Origin: Limnohabitans sp. INBF002
GTDB taxonomy: Bacteria > Pseudomonadota > Gammaproteobacteria > Burkholderiales > Burkholderiaceae_C
Assembly: GCF_027924905.1 (NCBI RefSeq)
Contig: NZ_AP027055.1
Coordinates: 682,001 to 746,000 of the forward strand
Direction: 5' to 3'
Length of the DNA: 64,000 nt
This document shows, in pieces, positions 15,560-24,371 of the stretch. Every line of letters starts with the position of its first letter. Positions within the stretch are counted from its first letter, which is position 1. The notes below the pieces were generated by a model. It saw only the letters and a program-made list of their open reading frames with translations, made no database searches and was not told the origin of the DNA. The translations under genes and the position numbers were made by a program.

Positions 15560-16036
15560 TTAGCGAATCTCAGCGATGGCTGATGGTTGGTTCGATACAA
15601 AAATATTGAGACACTTATCGCGTTGGTCCGTCACGACCCAAGGGTGTGTTTGGAAGGTCGGTTGTGTGTACTGGCCGTGTGGCGGAATGGCTTTGTAGAA
15701 AACGCGGCGACCGCTGTAATCCAACCAATAGGTACGCACTTCGTGGTTGCTGTTGTTCAGGAATTTCATGGTGGTGTGCACGTTGCCCTGCACAGAGCGC
15801 AAGTTACGCTCGTCACTGCATGAGCCTGAGGCATTTTGCCCTCCGTGCCCTTCGTTTGAGTTGCCATGGTCATGGCGATTGCGATGCTCATTCGCGCGCT
15901 CTTTACCGCGTTGCTGATGCTTATCGATTTCTTGATTGATTTGCTCGAACGGGTTTCCCGCGTGGGCTGCGCAAGCGAAGGTGAGTGCGGAAACCAGACC
16001 CAAAATCATCAGAGGCTGTTTTGCCTTGAACTGCAT
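15560..16036 (-). CDS. Secreted protein with a VHL beta domain
   Basis: The 158-residue precursor has a signal peptide ending CAAHA-G, a charged His/Asn/Arg-rich linker (about 30-72) and a C-terminal domain at about 75-150. That domain reads LRSVQGN, then MKFLNNSNHEVRTYWLDYSG and TFQTHPWVVTD, and aligns with the beta domain of the von Hippel-Lindau protein (LRSV, V-x-F-x-N-x-S, WLNFDG, PPG and HLWLFRD in the human protein). Bacterial VHL-beta proteins are known in sequence databases, mostly secreted, with unknown function. Two cysteines (SGSC and KCLNIF) may form a disulfide across the domain. It has its own terminator. Confidence 0.82.
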   Translation of the reverse strand: MQFKAKQPLMILGLVSALTFACAAHAGNPFEQINQEIDKHQQRGKERANEHRNRHDHGNSNEGHGGQNASGSCSDERNLRSVQGNVHTTMKFLNNSNHEVRTYWLDYSGRRVFYKAIPPHGQYTQPTFQTHPWVVTDQRDKCLNIFVSNQPSAIAEIR

Positions 16037-16127
16037 AGTTGTGCTTTCTTTCTAAAGTGACTAGAAAGAAACGAGAAGATAACTATTTTGGTTTACTTAA
16101 TTTTTAAAATTAATATTATTTAATAGT

Positions 16128-16634
16128 TCAAGAGAGCAGGCTGCGTGGCATTGCCGGTGCTCGGTGTGCCGAAAGGGCATTGACAAGCAGACAACACACA
16201 GCCAGAAACCTCAACACAATTAAGCCTGTCATCCACTGAAGTGGATTTTCGCTGAGGTAAACGTATGCATTGAAGTAATCCATCACCAACGCAGTCGTAG
16301 CGATGCCAACGTAGAGCAGAGAAACTTTTTCAAAGTACCAGTTCTTCAAATAACTGAAGAGGTAAAACGCACTGATTGCGATCACAAAGCAAGCGCGAAA
16401 TACGAGATAACGCTCAAAAGCTTGGGGGTCGAGGGCTCCGAGCTCAAAGTTCCCAATGGCCAGATGCGAAAAGAACAGGAGTTTGACTACTTGCGAAATC
16501 ACCACCGCCAACAAAAACAAGTTGCGGTACTTGAACCACACATCGGTGTCACTCTTTGCTGGCGAATCTTGCCCCATGAGGGCGTTGAGTTCCTCGTCGG
16601 TGATCAGTTGTTGGCCTGCGTGGAAATTGCGCAT
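16128..16634 (-). CDS. Hypothetical membrane protein
   Basis: The 168-residue product has a hydrophilic N-terminus of about 35 residues and four membrane helices (about 38-58, 78-98, 104-122 and 135-155). No known domain is recognised. LITDEELNALM near the N-terminus resembles short soluble leaders seen in small inner-membrane proteins, but this gives no function. The gene is followed by an AT-rich 91-bp gap before the VHL-domain gene and preceded by a weak TCACAC/GTGTGA hairpin at 16686-16707. Confidence 0.65.
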   Translation of the reverse strand: MRNFHAGQQLITDEELNALMGQDSPAKSDTDVWFKYRNLFLLAVVISQVVKLLFFSHLAIGNFELGALDPQAFERYLVFRACFVIAISAFYLFSYLKNWYFEKVSLLYVGIATTALVMDYFNAYVYLSENPLQWMTGLIVLRFLAVCCLLVNALSAHRAPAMPRSLLS

Positions 16635-16761
16635 TGGCGTGTCTTTCGACTTGATTTAGATTTCAAGTTCGAGAAATTTTAAGTCTCACACGTTTTTCGT
16701 TGTGTGATTTTTCGGTGAAGTTCTGTAAAGAGTATGGTTATTTTTTGATAAGAAAAGCAGT

Positions 16762-17007
16762 TCAGTGCGCCTGCGTGGCTTCGTGTACCCAGTCCAGGCC
16801 CTGTGCAAGGGCGTAGTTAGCAGCGTCATCGTGGGTGGCGAAGTCGTCAATGAAGCTCATCACACGGGCGGTGCTGGCGCTGCCGCGACCACTGGCCACA
16901 GAGACGTGCGCTGCAAAACGACCACTGGGTAGAACGCGCGGGCAAGCCGCAATGCGGTATTTGCCGAAGGTGATAGCGTTGTTTTGAATATGAATAGCGG
17001 GAATCAT
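16762..17007 (-). CDS. Small conserved hypothetical protein
   Basis: The 81-residue product from the ATG at 17007 has no signal peptide. The pattern PSGRFAAHVSVASGRGSAS followed by RVMSFIDDF and HDDAANYALAQGLDWV recurs in short Burkholderiales proteins of unknown function, where a beta-hairpin with a Gly-rich turn precedes an alpha helix. A TTG at 17034 would extend it by nine residues without support. Nothing in the context indicates a role. Confidence 0.55.
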   Translation of the reverse strand: MIPAIHIQNNAITFGKYRIAACPRVLPSGRFAAHVSVASGRGSASTARVMSFIDDFATHDDAANYALAQGLDWVHEATQAH

Positions 17008-17138
17008 GAAAATCTTAGAAAAATAGAACGACAAAACATAGCCCTGAAAGGGCTTGTTGAAATACGCGAAGAAGTGGGAATTTACTTAAACGCCCCTCTG
17101 CTGAGGGGCTGCACGGCAATGTAGAGGTGCGTGCTAGA

Positions 17139-17209
17139 AGTCGACTAAAGCGATACGTAAATGTAACAGGTTTAGCACTTTCGTGCTGAACACCTGTATT
17201 TAGTCGACT
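17139..17209 (-). repeat. Nested inverted repeat overlapping the end of the Bug-receptor gene
   Basis: AGTCGACTAAA (17139-17149) and TTTAGTCGACT (17199-17209) are perfect inverted copies. Between them lies a second hairpin built from ACAGGT/ACCTGT around TTAGCAC/GTGCTGA with a TTTC loop. The right arm encodes the last two residues and the stop of the gene ending at 17200. It may be a 3'-end stabilising structure or a terminator without a U-tract. The rest of 17008-17138 holds two short GC hairpins (AGCCCT/AGGGCT near 17040 and CCCCTC/GAGGGG near 17095) and no gene. Confidence 0.6.
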
Positions 17210-18177
17210 TTGCCAATGCGCTGTACCAGTCCCGCCATGTCTTTGGCATCGGTTTGTACATAGCGTTCGAACTCGGGCATGTCTTGGAACATAAACGAGG
17301 TACCTGCTGCAACCATGGCTTGGTTGGCACGCGCATCCGTTGCGGCAAATTTGGCGGCTTGGCGTAACTTGTCAACCACTGCGGCGGGCGTGTTGGCCGG
17401 TACAAACAAGCCAGACCATTGTGCGTAAGTGATGGACACGCCCAGTTCTTTCAAACTCGGAATATCTGGCAATGCCGCTAAACGGCCTTCTCCCCAATGT
17501 GCCAAGGCGCGTAGTTTTCCCGCTTTGATTTGCTGCGCCACACTGGCTGGGCCTGTGGAGAGCGCTTCAATTTGTCCTGAGAGCAAGGCCATGACCGCGG
17601 GCCCTGCGCCCGTGTAGGGCACATGCAACATATGACTTGAGGTGGCAGCCTTGAGCTGCTCCATGGGCACGTGCATGGTGCCGTAGTTGCCGGATGAGCC
17701 AAATGACACTTTGGCTGGATTGTTTTTTACGTAGGCCATGAATTCGGCGTAGGTTTTCCATGGGCTGTCCGCATTGACCACGAGTACCGTGGGGTCCGCG
17801 CTGAAGCGAGCAATGGGTTTGAGTTGGTCTAGCTGAAACATGGGGGCCCGTTTGAGCACTTTATCGGCTTCTGGTAGGACCACCAAAGACGATAACGCCA
17901 TCAGCATCGTGTAGCCATCGGGTTTTGACTTGGCGACTTGCGCCATGCCAATGCCTCCGCCCGCACCGCCTTTGTTCTCTACCACCACAGATTGCTTGAG
18001 GTAGCGGCCCATGGCCTCTGCCACAGGGCGACCGACCGCATCGGCCACACCGCCCGGTGGAAACGGCACCAGCATGGTGATGGGGCGTGTGGGGTAATCC
18101 TCTTGCGCAAATGCGGTGAGCGCGGAGGCCGCAGCCACCATGACCCATGTTTTGAGGAGGGCGATGCGTCGTGTCAT
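17200..18177 (-). CDS. Bug/TctC-family periplasmic solute-binding receptor
   Basis: The 325-residue protein has a signal peptide (MTRRIALLKTWVMVAAASAL, ending AFA-QED). The mature start YPTRPITMLVPFPPGGVAD is diagnostic of Bug proteins, which bind carboxylates or amides for tripartite tricarboxylate transporters or signalling. GGAGGGIGMAQVAKSKPDGYT and GTMHVPMEQL are further conserved blocks. No TctA/TctB membrane genes are nearby, as is usual for the expanded Bug families of Burkholderiales. It precedes no gene on its strand but follows the FAH-family gene by 20 bases, so the ligand may be the carboxylate processed by that enzyme. Confidence 0.92.
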   Translation of the reverse strand: MTRRIALLKTWVMVAAASALTAFAQEDYPTRPITMLVPFPPGGVADAVGRPVAEAMGRYLKQSVVVENKGGAGGGIGMAQVAKSKPDGYTMLMALSSLVVLPEADKVLKRAPMFQLDQLKPIARFSADPTVLVVNADSPWKTYAEFMAYVKNNPAKVSFGSSGNYGTMHVPMEQLKAATSSHMLHVPYTGAGPAVMALLSGQIEALSTGPASVAQQIKAGKLRALAHWGEGRLAALPDIPSLKELGVSITYAQWSGLFVPANTPAAVVDKLRQAAKFAATDARANQAMVAAGTSFMFQDMPEFERYVQTDAKDMAGLVQRIGKVD

Positions 18178-18197
18178 AAAAACCCCTGTGTGAAAAC

Positions 18198-19070
18198 TTA
18201 AACGAATTTGTTTTCGATGTGGCCAATGCCATCAATCTCGACACGCACCACATCGCCTTTTTGCAAATAGCGAGGTGGCTTTAAACCCATACCAACACCC
18301 GCTGGCGTCCCAGTGGCGATGATGTCGCCTGGGTACAGCGTGATGCCGCGTGAGATGGTTTCAATGAGTGTGGGAATATCAAAAATCATGTTCTCAGTGG
18401 GGCCGTCTTGGCGTTGTTCGCCGTTGACGACACCGCGCACACGGGTGTGTGCGCCATCCATCTCATCTGCGGTCACCAACCATGGGCCCATGGGGCAGAA
18501 GGTGTCGAACGATTTACCCATATCCCATTGTTGGTGGCGCATTTGCACATCGCGGGCGGTCACATCGTTCACGATGGTGTAGCCATAAATGTGTTTCATG
18601 GCATCTGCGGCTTTGATGTTTTTGCCACCGTGGCCAATGATGACGGCCAACTCTGACTCGTAATCGATTTGATCGGAGATGGCAGCACCCGGCAATTGCA
18701 CATCATCAAACGGGCCGACCACACATTCAGGCACTTTGGTGAAAACGATGGGCCAGGCTTGTGTGTTGGTGTTGCTGTCTTTGAACACTGAAGTTGACAG
18801 CTCTTTGGCGTGTTCATGGTAGTTGCGACCCACGCACCAAATGTTGCGGCGAGGCACGGGAATCGGGGCTTCTAAATGCACATCTGTCACGGCGACGGTG
18901 TTGTTGCTCAATGCAGGCAATTTGCCGCCAGCCATGACGGCTTCAATCAGGCGCAGTGCGCCGTGGTGGGCCACCTCAGGTGTCACATCAAATGCGGTGA
19001 TGTGTCGGCCATCGGCAGACACTTGGCCGACGTGACGTTGGTTGTGATGGCGGTAAGTGGCAATGCGCAC
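18198..19070 (-). CDS. Fumarylacetoacetate hydrolase (FAH) family protein
   Basis: The 290-residue product carries the FAH fold. CVGRNYHEHAKE gives the catalytic-site lead, DYESELAVIIG provides a metal-binding glutamate, and YTIVNDVTARDVQ provides a metal-binding aspartate. The C-terminal signature is SRGITLYPGDIIATGTPAGVG. Such enzymes cleave acylpyruvates or decarboxylate/isomerise dicarboxylic keto acids in aromatic degradation. The GTG at 19070 is chosen over the longer ATG frame because GGGAG lies 6 bases before it and MRIATYRH is the usual family start. The Bug receptor follows, consistent with uptake of a related carboxylate. Confidence 0.88.
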   Translation of the reverse strand: MRIATYRHHNQRHVGQVSADGRHITAFDVTPEVAHHGALRLIEAVMAGGKLPALSNNTVAVTDVHLEAPIPVPRRNIWCVGRNYHEHAKELSTSVFKDSNTNTQAWPIVFTKVPECVVGPFDDVQLPGAAISDQIDYESELAVIIGHGGKNIKAADAMKHIYGYTIVNDVTARDVQMRHQQWDMGKSFDTFCPMGPWLVTADEMDGAHTRVRGVVNGEQRQDGPTENMIFDIPTLIETISRGITLYPGDIIATGTPAGVGMGLKPPRYLQKGDVVRVEIDGIGHIENKFV

Positions 19071-19163
19071 AGAGAGCTCCCAGATGAATGTTGAATCTGG
19101 GGCGCATGCTAAGGCGTGAGGCAGTGCTTGAGAAGTGCCACCTGTCATCTGTATGACTAGGGT

Positions 19164-20066
19164 TTAGCCGGTGTGTCGACGTCCCACCAAGCCCGATGCC
19201 AGTGCAGTACCCAACACGATCACCAAAGCGCAGCCCATCATCCAGTGCGTGACCACTTCGTCTAAAAACATCACACCAAACAGGTTGGCGAACACCGGAA
19301 TCAAATACGTGACGGTCATGGCGCGCGCAGGGCCGGTGCGCGTCATCAAGCGGAAATACAGCACGTAGGCCAAGGCCGTGCACAGCAGACCTGCAATGCC
19401 CAGCGCCCCCCACGCATGCAGCGACGGCGCTTCGCTGGGCCATGTCAGTAAAGCTGGAATGGTCAGGCCAATGCTTGCACCCCACAGACTGCCTGTGGTG
19501 GTGACGAGCGAAGGCACATTCTGCAAATAGCGCTTGGTGAAGCTGCCGGCAATGCCGTAACAAAACGTGGCAACCAAGCACGCCACCACAGCCAGCCCCG
19601 AGCCGCCAGATTTGAACGAAATGCCACCCGGCACATCGCTGGCCAGTAACACCACACCCGTGAAACCCAAAGCCAAACCTGCAGCACGCGTGGCATTGAG
19701 TTTGTCACCCAACCAAACCCAAGCGATGAGCGCGCCAAACAGGGGCGTGGTGGCATTCAAGATAGAGGTCAGGCCGGTGTTGATGTGCATCAGCGCATAG
19801 GCGTAGCACGCGAAGGGGATGCCCGCATTGAGCAAGCCCGAGGACAAAGTGGGGCGCCAGTGCTGTTGCAGCACGGTGACTTCTCGGCGCCATATCAGTA
19901 CCGGCGTGAGCATGAGCGCTGCCAGCGTGATGCGCACCCAAGCGGTCGGAAATGCGCCAAAGGCATGCGCACCTTCTCGCATGAACAAAAACGAAGAACC
20001 CCACAGCAGTGCCAGCAGCACAAACTCAGGCACCCATTCACGCCAAGGTAGGTGCGTTTCGGTCAT
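19164..20066 (-). CDS. EamA/DMT-family exporter
   Basis: The 300-residue membrane protein has ten predicted helices in two EamA repeats. The N-terminal repeat begins LLALLWGSSFLFMREGA and ends GFTGVVLLASD; the second ends near residue 290. Proteins of this group export amino acids or other small metabolites; the substrate cannot be named. The ATG at 20066 overlaps the ogt stop by four bases (ATGA), so the two are translationally coupled; the open frame upstream is the shadow of ogt. Confidence 0.9.
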   Translation of the reverse strand: MTETHLPWREWVPEFVLLALLWGSSFLFMREGAHAFGAFPTAWVRITLAALMLTPVLIWRREVTVLQQHWRPTLSSGLLNAGIPFACYAYALMHINTGLTSILNATTPLFGALIAWVWLGDKLNATRAAGLALGFTGVVLLASDVPGGISFKSGGSGLAVVACLVATFCYGIAGSFTKRYLQNVPSLVTTTGSLWGASIGLTIPALLTWPSEAPSLHAWGALGIAGLLCTALAYVLYFRLMTRTGPARAMTVTYLIPVFANLFGVMFLDEVVTHWMMGCALVIVLGTALASGLVGRRHTG

Positions 20067-20569
20067 GCGCGCGCGGCCTCCAGTGCGAGCAAATGTTTTT
20101 TGCGGTCTAAGCCGCCTGCAAAGCCCGTGAGCGAACCGTTCGCGCCCAAGACGCGGTGACACGGCACGATGATGCTGTGTGGGTTCTGGCCAATCGCTGC
20201 GCCCACAGCCCGAACTGCCTTTGGATTTGCAATGTCGCGGGCGATGTCGCCATAGGTGCTGGTGTAGCCGTAGGGAATGCGTTGCAAAGCCTGCCACACG
20301 GCGCGCTGAAACGGGGTGCCCCAAGCCGGTTGCAGCTGAATTTCAAACGTTAGGCGTTGGCCTTCAAAGTACTCACGCAGTTGTGTTGCCGCAGCCATCA
20401 AGGTGGGATGTGCGTTGTCGGTGACCCACTGGCTGCTGTCGGGTAGGTGCTCTTGCCGGTGCACAAACCACACGCCTGCCAAACCTTGTTCGGTTGCCGC
20501 TAGCAGCACATCGCCTAGCGGCGAGGTGGTGTGGCTTTGGCAAATGAGGGCTGTTGGCTTGAAGGACAC
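20063..20569 (-). CDS. ogt: Methylated-DNA--protein-cysteine S-methyltransferase
   Basis: The 168-residue suicide enzyme removes methyl groups from O6-methylguanine. The active-site motif is IIVPCHRVLGANGSLTGFAGG near residues 135-155, and the helix-turn-helix DNA-binding block precedes it (AVWQALQRIPYGYTSTYGDIA). There is no Ada N-terminal domain, so it is a stand-alone Ogt. It is coupled to the EamA exporter by a 4-base overlap and divergent from the phosphomannomutase gene. Confidence 0.93.
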   Translation of the reverse strand: MSFKPTALICQSHTTSPLGDVLLAATEQGLAGVWFVHRQEHLPDSSQWVTDNAHPTLMAAATQLREYFEGQRLTFEIQLQPAWGTPFQRAVWQALQRIPYGYTSTYGDIARDIANPKAVRAVGAAIGQNPHSIIVPCHRVLGANGSLTGFAGGLDRKKHLLALEAARA

Positions 20570-20653
20570 AGTGAAATGGGCTTTGAGGCAATGTTTTTCC
20601 CATCATAGTGGGCCGACAAAAACGGTGACTTGGCTCTCTACAATCTCATCACT

Positions 20654-22054
20654 ATGCAAGTTAACGCCTCCATCTTCAAAGCCTACGACATCCGCGGTGT
20701 CGTTCCTTCTACTCTTAATGTTGACGTCGCTGAAGCCTTGGGTCGTGCGTTTGGCACACATGCCGCAGCCTCTGGCGAAAGCACGGTGGCAGTGGGCCGT
20801 GATGGTCGCTTGAGCGGCCCGTCGTTGGTGGAGGCCCTCATTCGCGGCTTGGTCGCTGCGGGCGTGCAGGTGATTGATGTGGGTGCGGTGACGACACCGA
20901 TGCTGTACTTCGCGGCCAGCACCTTGTGCAAGAGCGGCATTCAAGTCACGGGCAGCCACAACCCCAAGGATTACAACGGGTTCAAGATGGTCTTGGGTGG
21001 TCGCGCTATTTATGGCGACGAAATTCAAGGCTTGCGCCACATCATGGAAGCTGAAAGTTGGGCGCTCAAAGCGGGCGGCAGCGTCAAACAGCTTGATGTG
21101 ACGGCTGACTATGTGGCCCGCATCGTGGGCGATGTGCGTTTGAGCCGCCCCATGAAAGTGGTGGTCGACTGCGGCAACGGCATTGCCGGTGCCACCGCGC
21201 CCGGCATCTTCCGCGCTTTAGGTTGCGAAGTGGTTGAGCTGTTCAGCGAGGTGGACGGCAACTTCCCCAACCACCACCCAGACCCCAGCAAGCCAGAAAA
21301 CTTGAAAGACCTGATTCAAGCCCTGAAAACCTCGGGCGCCGAGTTGGGCTTGGCGTTTGACGGTGATGGCGACCGTTTGGGCATCGTCACTCAAGGCGGC
21401 AACAACATTTACCCCGATCGCCAAATGGCCTTGTTCGCCCGCGACGTGCTGTCGCGCGTGCCGGGTGGCGCGATTGTGTTTGACGTGAAGTGTTCGCAGC
21501 GTTTGGCCCCCGCCATTCGCGCAGCCGGCGGCCAAGCCTTGATGTTCAAAACGGGTCACTCGCTCATCAAAGCCAAGATGAAAGAAGTCGATTCGCCTTT
21601 GGGCGGCGAGATGAGCGGCCACATCTTCTTCAAAGAGCGTTGGTTCGGCTTTGACGACGGTACGTACGCCGGTTGCCGCTTGCTCGAAATTGTGAGCCGC
21701 AGCCCCGATGCCAATGCGGTGCTCGACGCTTTGCCCACCAGCTTCTCCACGCCTGAATTGAACGTGGGCTGCGCTGAAGGCGAGCCACACCGTTTGAGCG
21801 CAGAACTGCAGCAGTTGGTGTCGTCGGGCGAATTGCCTTCGCCTGAGTTCAAACCTGAAGCTTGTGTGATTGACGGCTTGCGCATCGACTGGGCCGATGG
21901 CTTTGGCTTGATTCGCGCCTCCAACACCACGCCGGTCTTGGTGTTGCGCTTTGAAGGCCAAACCCAAACCGCGCTAGACCGCATTGAACACGACATGCTG
22001 GCGTTGTTGCGTCGCGTCAAGCCCGATGCGAAGTTTCAAGAGGCCGCGCATTGA
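20654..22054 (+). CDS. Phosphomannomutase/phosphoglucomutase (AlgC/ManB type)
   Basis: The 466-residue enzyme interconverts hexose 1- and 6-phosphates for LPS and exopolysaccharide sugar nucleotides. FKAYDIRGVVP is the family start, QVTGSHNPKDYNGFK carries the phosphoserine near residue 105, AFDGDGDRLGIV is the Mg2+ loop near 240, and GGEMSGHIFFKERWFG is the sugar-specificity loop near 320. The ATG at 20654 gives the normal N-terminus. The stop overlaps the start region of waaC, so it heads a three-gene LPS-core operon. Confidence 0.93.
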   Translation: MQVNASIFKAYDIRGVVPSTLNVDVAEALGRAFGTHAAASGESTVAVGRDGRLSGPSLVEALIRGLVAAGVQVIDVGAVTTPMLYFAASTLCKSGIQVTGSHNPKDYNGFKMVLGGRAIYGDEIQGLRHIMEAESWALKAGGSVKQLDVTADYVARIVGDVRLSRPMKVVVDCGNGIAGATAPGIFRALGCEVVELFSEVDGNFPNHHPDPSKPENLKDLIQALKTSGAELGLAFDGDGDRLGIVTQGGNNIYPDRQMALFARDVLSRVPGGAIVFDVKCSQRLAPAIRAAGGQALMFKTGHSLIKAKMKEVDSPLGGEMSGHIFFKERWFGFDDGTYAGCRLLEIVSRSPDANAVLDALPTSFSTPELNVGCAEGEPHRLSAELQQLVSSGELPSPEFKPEACVIDGLRIDWADGFGLIRASNTTPVLVLRFEGQTQTALDRIEHDMLALLRRVKPDAKFQEAAH

Positions 22055-23073
22055 GCGTGCCAGTGTTGCGCGATCGACAAGCACCCTTGAAGGTGCTCAT
22101 CGTCAAACTTTCGTCACTGGGCGATGTGGTGCATGCCATGCCCGCGGTGATGGACATTCAAGCCGCGTTTCCCAATGCCCAAATTGATTGGGTGGTGGAG
22201 CGTGGTTTTGCACCGCTGGCTGCGCGTTGCGCGGCGGTGCACCGCGTGATTCCGTGTGACCTACGCCGCTGGCGCAAGGGGTTTTTCAAAGCCGATACCC
22301 GCGCGCAAACACGCGCCGAGTGGCAAGCCTTCAAAGCTGATTTGCAGCAAGAGGCGTATGACGTCATCCTCGATTTGCAAGGTCTGACCAAGTCGGCTTG
22401 GGTCGTTTGGCTGGCACGCAAAGCCAAAGGCGGCAAACGCTATGCCTTGGCCAACCGCACCGATGGTTCGGGCTACGAACGCCCCACACGCTGGGTGGCC
22501 GATGTGGCGGTGCCCATCACGCCACACATCCACGCCGTTGCGCGTGGCCGCGTGTTGTGCGCCAAAGCTTTGGGCTATGACGTGCCCGCACATTTGAACT
22601 ATGGCTTGGGCCTTGCGGCTGCGCAGCGCAAGCCCGTGGTGGCTTTGGTGCATGGCACCTCGCGTGCAGACAAAGAATGGCCCTTGTCTCATTGGTTTGA
22701 AATTGGCACGCGCCTGAAACAACAAGGCTTCGATGTGGCCTTGCCCCACGGCAACGAAGCAGAGCGTCTGCGCAGCGAAGCCATCGCGGACATGTTGCCC
22801 GGTGCCGTGGTGTGGCCCCGCTTGTCGCTGGACCAGCTCACCACCGAGATGGCGCAATGCACCGGCGTGATTGGGGTGGACAGCGGTTTGAGCCACATCG
22901 CTGTGGCGTTGGATTTGCCCCATGTTCAGATTTACAACTTCGACACCGCATGGCGCACCGGCCCTGAAGGTTTGACACGTCAACGCAGTGTGGTCGATTG
23001 CCCCACGCCCAGCGTCGATGCCGTGTGGCATGCGTGGCAAGCCTGCTTGAACGCCGAGGGCTCAGCACCGTGA
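22051..23073 (+). CDS. waaC: Lipopolysaccharide heptosyltransferase I
   Basis: The 340-residue GT9 glycosyltransferase adds the first heptose to Kdo2-lipid A on the inner leaflet. VLIVKLSSLGDVVHAMPAV is the family start; HGTSRADKEWP and TGVIGVDSGLSHIAVAL form the ADP-heptose binding site. The start is a TTG at 22051 overlapping the previous stop or a GTG at 22057; both are non-ATG. It is followed with overlapping stop/start by waaA, which makes the acceptor, so the two steps are co-expressed. Confidence 0.93.
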   Translation: MSVPVLRDRQAPLKVLIVKLSSLGDVVHAMPAVMDIQAAFPNAQIDWVVERGFAPLAARCAAVHRVIPCDLRRWRKGFFKADTRAQTRAEWQAFKADLQQEAYDVILDLQGLTKSAWVVWLARKAKGGKRYALANRTDGSGYERPTRWVADVAVPITPHIHAVARGRVLCAKALGYDVPAHLNYGLGLAAAQRKPVVALVHGTSRADKEWPLSHWFEIGTRLKQQGFDVALPHGNEAERLRSEAIADMLPGAVVWPRLSLDQLTTEMAQCTGVIGVDSGLSHIAVALDLPHVQIYNFDTAWRTGPEGLTRQRSVVDCPTPSVDAVWHAWQACLNAEGSAP

Positions 23074-24371
23074 TGCTGCCAATTTACAGCGCGGCTATGT
23101 GGGCTTTGCAGCCTTTGTTGCGCCGCAAGCTGCAACGCCGTGGGCGTGAAGAGGCGGGCTATTTGCAGGCCATCGACGAACGTTTTGGTCACTACATGCA
23201 ACCACCCACAGAAGGTGGCTACGTGTGGGTGCATGCCGTGTCTTTGGGTGAAACACGTGCCGCAGCGGTGCTGCTGCAAGCCTTGCGCGCCGCGCAGCCC
23301 GGCATCCGCATCTTGCTCACCCATGGCACCGCCACGGGGCGTGCGCAAGGCGTGAGCCTGCTACAAGAGGGCGATGTGCAAGTGTGGCAGCCGTGGGACA
23401 CGCCTGCCGCCGTGCAACGTTTTTTGACGCACTTCAAACCGTGTGTGGGCATCATCTTAGAAACCGAGCTGTGGCCCAACTGGGTGGCGCAGTGCAACAA
23501 GGCCAAGGTGCCGCTGGTGCTGGTGAATGCGCGCATGAGTGAGAAAAGCATGCACCAAGCGCAGCGCTTGGCTTGGCTGTCGCGCCCGGCGTACCAAGGC
23601 TTGTCAGCGGTGTTGGCGCAAACGCAGGCCGATGCCGAACGCCTGCAAACCTTGGGTGCCAAGGTGGATGCGGTGCTGGGTAACTTGAAATTCGATGCCA
23701 AGCCTGATGCCGCACAGCTGGCATTGGCGCAAACGTGGAGGCAAAAGCTCTGCCGCCCCGTGGTGCTGTTCACCAGCTCACGCGAAGGCGAAGAGGCCAT
23801 GTGGCTGGACACCTTGCAAGCGCTGAAAGATGCGCCGCGAGACCACCAAGACCACATCCATGCCGTGCATTGGCTGGTGGTGCCACGTCACCCGCAACGC
23901 TTTGATGAAGTGGCAGCTTTGATGGCAGAGCGAGGCTGGAAAGTGTCTCGCCGCAGCCAATGGGCACAGGGGCCAGACACCGATCAACCAGACGACGCTG
24001 ACACCATTTGGCTCGGTGACTCGCTGGGCGAAATGGCTTTGTATTACGGCTTGTCAGACGCCGCATTGTTAGGTGGCAGTTTTGCGCCTTTGGGCGGGCA
24101 AAACTTGATTGAGTCCACCGCCTGTGGTTGCCCCATCATCATGGGGCCACACACGTTTAACTTTGCGGAAGCAGCACAGTTGGCTGAAGAAGCTGGCGCA
24201 GCTTTGCGCGTCGAAGACATGGCACAAGCCGTGACCACGGCTTTGCAAATGGTGAGCTTTGGTCCTGATGCGCATGCACACGTGCAAGCGTGCCAAGAGT
24301 TTTCACAAGCCCACCGAGGCGCGGCGCAGCGCACCGCGCAGGCATTGCTGCCGTATTTGAAAACGAATTAA
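23073..24371 (+). CDS. waaA: 3-deoxy-D-manno-octulosonic acid (Kdo) transferase
   Basis: The 432-residue membrane-anchored GT30 enzyme transfers Kdo to lipid IVA. An N-terminal hydrophobic anchor is followed by YVWVHAVSLGETRAA, ILLTHGTATGR and ETELWPNW, and the C-terminal nucleotide-sugar site is LGGSFAPLGGQNLIES with GPHTFNF. The ATG at 23073 shares a base with the waaC stop (TGATG); a GTG one codon earlier is possible. Its TAA overlaps the TAA of the convergent TolC-family gene by four bases. Confidence 0.93.
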   Translation: MLPIYSAAMWALQPLLRRKLQRRGREEAGYLQAIDERFGHYMQPPTEGGYVWVHAVSLGETRAAAVLLQALRAAQPGIRILLTHGTATGRAQGVSLLQEGDVQVWQPWDTPAAVQRFLTHFKPCVGIILETELWPNWVAQCNKAKVPLVLVNARMSEKSMHQAQRLAWLSRPAYQGLSAVLAQTQADAERLQTLGAKVDAVLGNLKFDAKPDAAQLALAQTWRQKLCRPVVLFTSSREGEEAMWLDTLQALKDAPRDHQDHIHAVHWLVVPRHPQRFDEVAALMAERGWKVSRRSQWAQGPDTDQPDDADTIWLGDSLGEMALYYGLSDAALLGGSFAPLGGQNLIESTACGCPIIMGPHTFNFAEAAQLAEEAGAALRVEDMAQAVTTALQMVSFGPDAHAHVQACQEFSQAHRGAAQRTAQALLPYLKTN

